This document shows positions 14,035-15,193 of a DNA stretch of 15,193 bases, one piece after another. A program made the position numbers and the translations under genes. The stretch is from Cyclostephanos tholiformis (taxonomy: Eukaryota; Bacillariophyta; Thalassiosirophyceae; Thalassiosirales; Thalassiosiraceae), in NCBI GenBank assembly GCA_036939975.1, contig JALLPB010000535.1, positions 1 through 15,193 on the forward strand, read 5' to 3'. How positions within the stretch are numbered: position 1 is the stretch's first letter; each line of letters begins with the position of its first letter. Below the pieces are notes generated by a model. The model had not been told where the DNA came from. It saw nothing but the letters and a program-made list of their open reading frames with translations, and searched no databases.

Positions 14035-15193
14035 CGCGGCCCTCCAACACCGGATTAATGATGCTGCAATGTTGTAGGTATTTCAGCAAAACGCACGACA
14101 TGTTAATCCCATCCCACGCCGAATTATGTAATCGTTCGCCCTTCGACCACGAAGTGCACCCCTCGCTGCCCTCGGCGACGAAGCTGGTGACGGCGACGAT
14201 ATACCTGCCTTCGTCGGGTACCTCAGTCCCGTCCACGGTGAAAGATATAATTCGTCTGACTTCGTCGTTATGATCGTCCGTCGTATCATCATCGGAACAA
14301 CTCCCGACCCCGAGACTATAACGCAATGATGCGTTAGACGACAGGTGAGGGAAGGCGCCGGTGGGTCCACTCGAGCTCCCCCTCAGCTGCTGCGCCAACG
14401 CCTCCCTGAGGTGTTTTCCCGATATTATCAACGCCGTCATCGTGCGCGGGAAGGGCAGCTCCGTGAGAACGTCACGCGCCGTGATTACGCATCCGGGCGG
14501 GTACAGCCTGTCCCCGCGTATGAATCCCCCGTTGATCATGGAAAGCATCGGATGCGGCGAGTCGGTGACGGATTCGCCAATCGTCGCATCGCGACGATCG
14601 ATATTCGCTTCGAGCATCCAGCGCATCGCATCCGCGACGAGATTCCCCCCCGTGGATTCCCGCCTTCGCACCGATGACATTCTCGTGTCCAACGGCTGGG
14701 GCATCGTCATAGTCGACGTCGACGTCGTCGATGTGTACGGAGAGGATCCGACGGTAGCGACGACGTCGTCCAGTCCCAATGACGACGCGATTTCCACCCC
14801 GAAGCTCGTTATCAATGCTTCCGCCTCAGTTTCCTTGCGATATCTCCTCACGATTTCGGATACGACGTCATCCTCCGGCACGGTCGAATCAACGGCGTGC
14901 ATCGACCACGACGTCGATATCGACGAAATGACATCGCGTCCATCGTAACATTCGTCATCCTCGTCAATTATTATGTCGAGGTCGACCGTGCCCACCCAGT
15001 ACGCGTTCATCCCGGTCTTGAACACCAATATGCCCCCGTAGTCGTCACGTCCATCGTCCTTCCCGACGCCTCCATCGTCCATCCCCCCTCGTTTCCCGCC
15101 GTCGTCTTGATGCCCCCCCCCCCTCCCTCTCGTCGTCCCCCCCCCCTCCGTTCCCACGCGTTCGCTTCCATCGCGTTCGTCCCCGCGATGACC
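14015..15193 (-). CDS. 5'-nucleotidase-family protein, C-terminal part, 5' partial
   Basis: The stop TAG is at 14017-14015; the gene runs off the right edge, so its N-terminal metallophosphatase domain is outside or at the boundary. The linker ILVFKTGMNAYWVGTVDLDI (near 15033-14974) matches the end of the metallophosphatase part of UshA/CD73-like proteins. From about 14665 the C-terminal 5_nucleotid_C domain is clear: ESTGGNLVADAMRWM, MINGGFIRGDRLYPPG, VITARDVLTELPF, LIISGKHLREAL, ISFTVDGTEVPD, VAEGSEG and the end motif PVLEGRVKL (CD73 has PAVEGRIKF). These enzymes hydrolyse nucleotides or related phosphoesters. Both aromatic residues that stack on the base in CD73 (in LPFGGTF and GGDGF) are replaced here (LPFPRTM and GSEGC), so the substrate may differ. 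Upstream of 15110 the frame crosses two G/C runs (15113-15123, 15137-15146) and is uncertain. Confidence 0.85.
   Translation of the reverse strand, partial: GHRGDERDGSERVGTEGGGTTRGRGGGHQDDGGKRGGMDDGGVGKDDGRDDYGGILVFKTGMNAYWVGTVDLDIIIDEDDECYDGRDVISSISTSWSMHAVDSTVPEDDVVSEIVRRYRKETEAEALITSFGVEIASSLGLDDVVATVGSSPYTSTTSTSTMTMPQPLDTRMSSVRRRESTGGNLVADAMRWMLEANIDRRDATIGESVTDSPHPMLSMINGGFIRGDRLYPPGCVITARDVLTELPFPRTMTALIISGKHLREALAQQLRGSSSGPTGAFPHLSSNASLRYSLGVGSCSDDDTTDDHNDEVRRIISFTVDGTEVPDEGRYIVAVTSFVAEGSEGCTSWSKGERLHNSAWDGINMSCVLLKYLQHCSIINPVLEGRVKLRED

Overview
The window looks like nuclear DNA of a eukaryotic alga, most likely a diatom or a close stramenopile relative. I infer this from several things. 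Genes are intron-bearing and closely packed, and introns begin mostly GTGAG and end AG. There is a membrane-anchored leucine-rich-repeat protein with a proline/threonine/serine stalk (PTYMPS, PTYSPT) of the kind common on diatom surfaces. Typical eukaryotic families are present: a GPATCH1/TOUGH splicing factor, TMEM128 and the dynactin actin ARP1. Coding DNA is rich in GAC/GTC trinucleotide runs that encode Asp, Ser, Thr and Gly tracts. Species-level identity is not visible.

Layout from left to right, with splice models built by hand: (1) 1-2706 (+), C-terminal part of a GPATCH1/TOUGH-like G-patch protein, entering from beyond the left edge and carrying a frame break in a G tract near 442-468. 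(2) 2881-3685 (-), a two-exon coiled-coil protein of unknown role. (3) 3984-4955 (+), a Lys/Ser-rich, probably nuclear, disordered protein with a destruction-box-like motif. (4) 5372-6586 (-), a two-exon secreted protein with a ten-cysteine domain followed by acidic repeats of about 19 residues, interrupted by an N. (5) 7205-9595 (+), a three-exon single-pass LRR protein. (6) 10163-11169 (-), a two-exon TMEM128-like four-helix membrane protein. (7) 11626-13451 (+), a three-exon ARP1 (centractin) with unusual nucleotide-site residues. (8) 14015-15193 (-), the C-terminal part of a 5'-nucleotidase-family protein, running off the right edge.

The eight genes alternate strand without exception, giving divergent promoters at 3686-3983, 6587-7204 and 11170-11625 and convergent 3' ends between the other pairs. 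The stretch 13452-14014 is compositionally different and holds a coding-like but broken frame. No operon, CRISPR array, tRNA, rRNA or recognisable transposon was found.

The genes do not form one obvious pathway; most look like housekeeping functions (splicing, membrane, dynactin, nucleotide or phosphate metabolism). The most speculative but interesting unit is the divergent pair 4/5: a secreted disulfide-rich, acidic-repeat protein and an LRR surface protein sharing one 618-base promoter region. The most testable oddities are the substituted catalytic residues in ARP1 and the lost aromatic nucleobase clamp in the nucleotidase-family protein.
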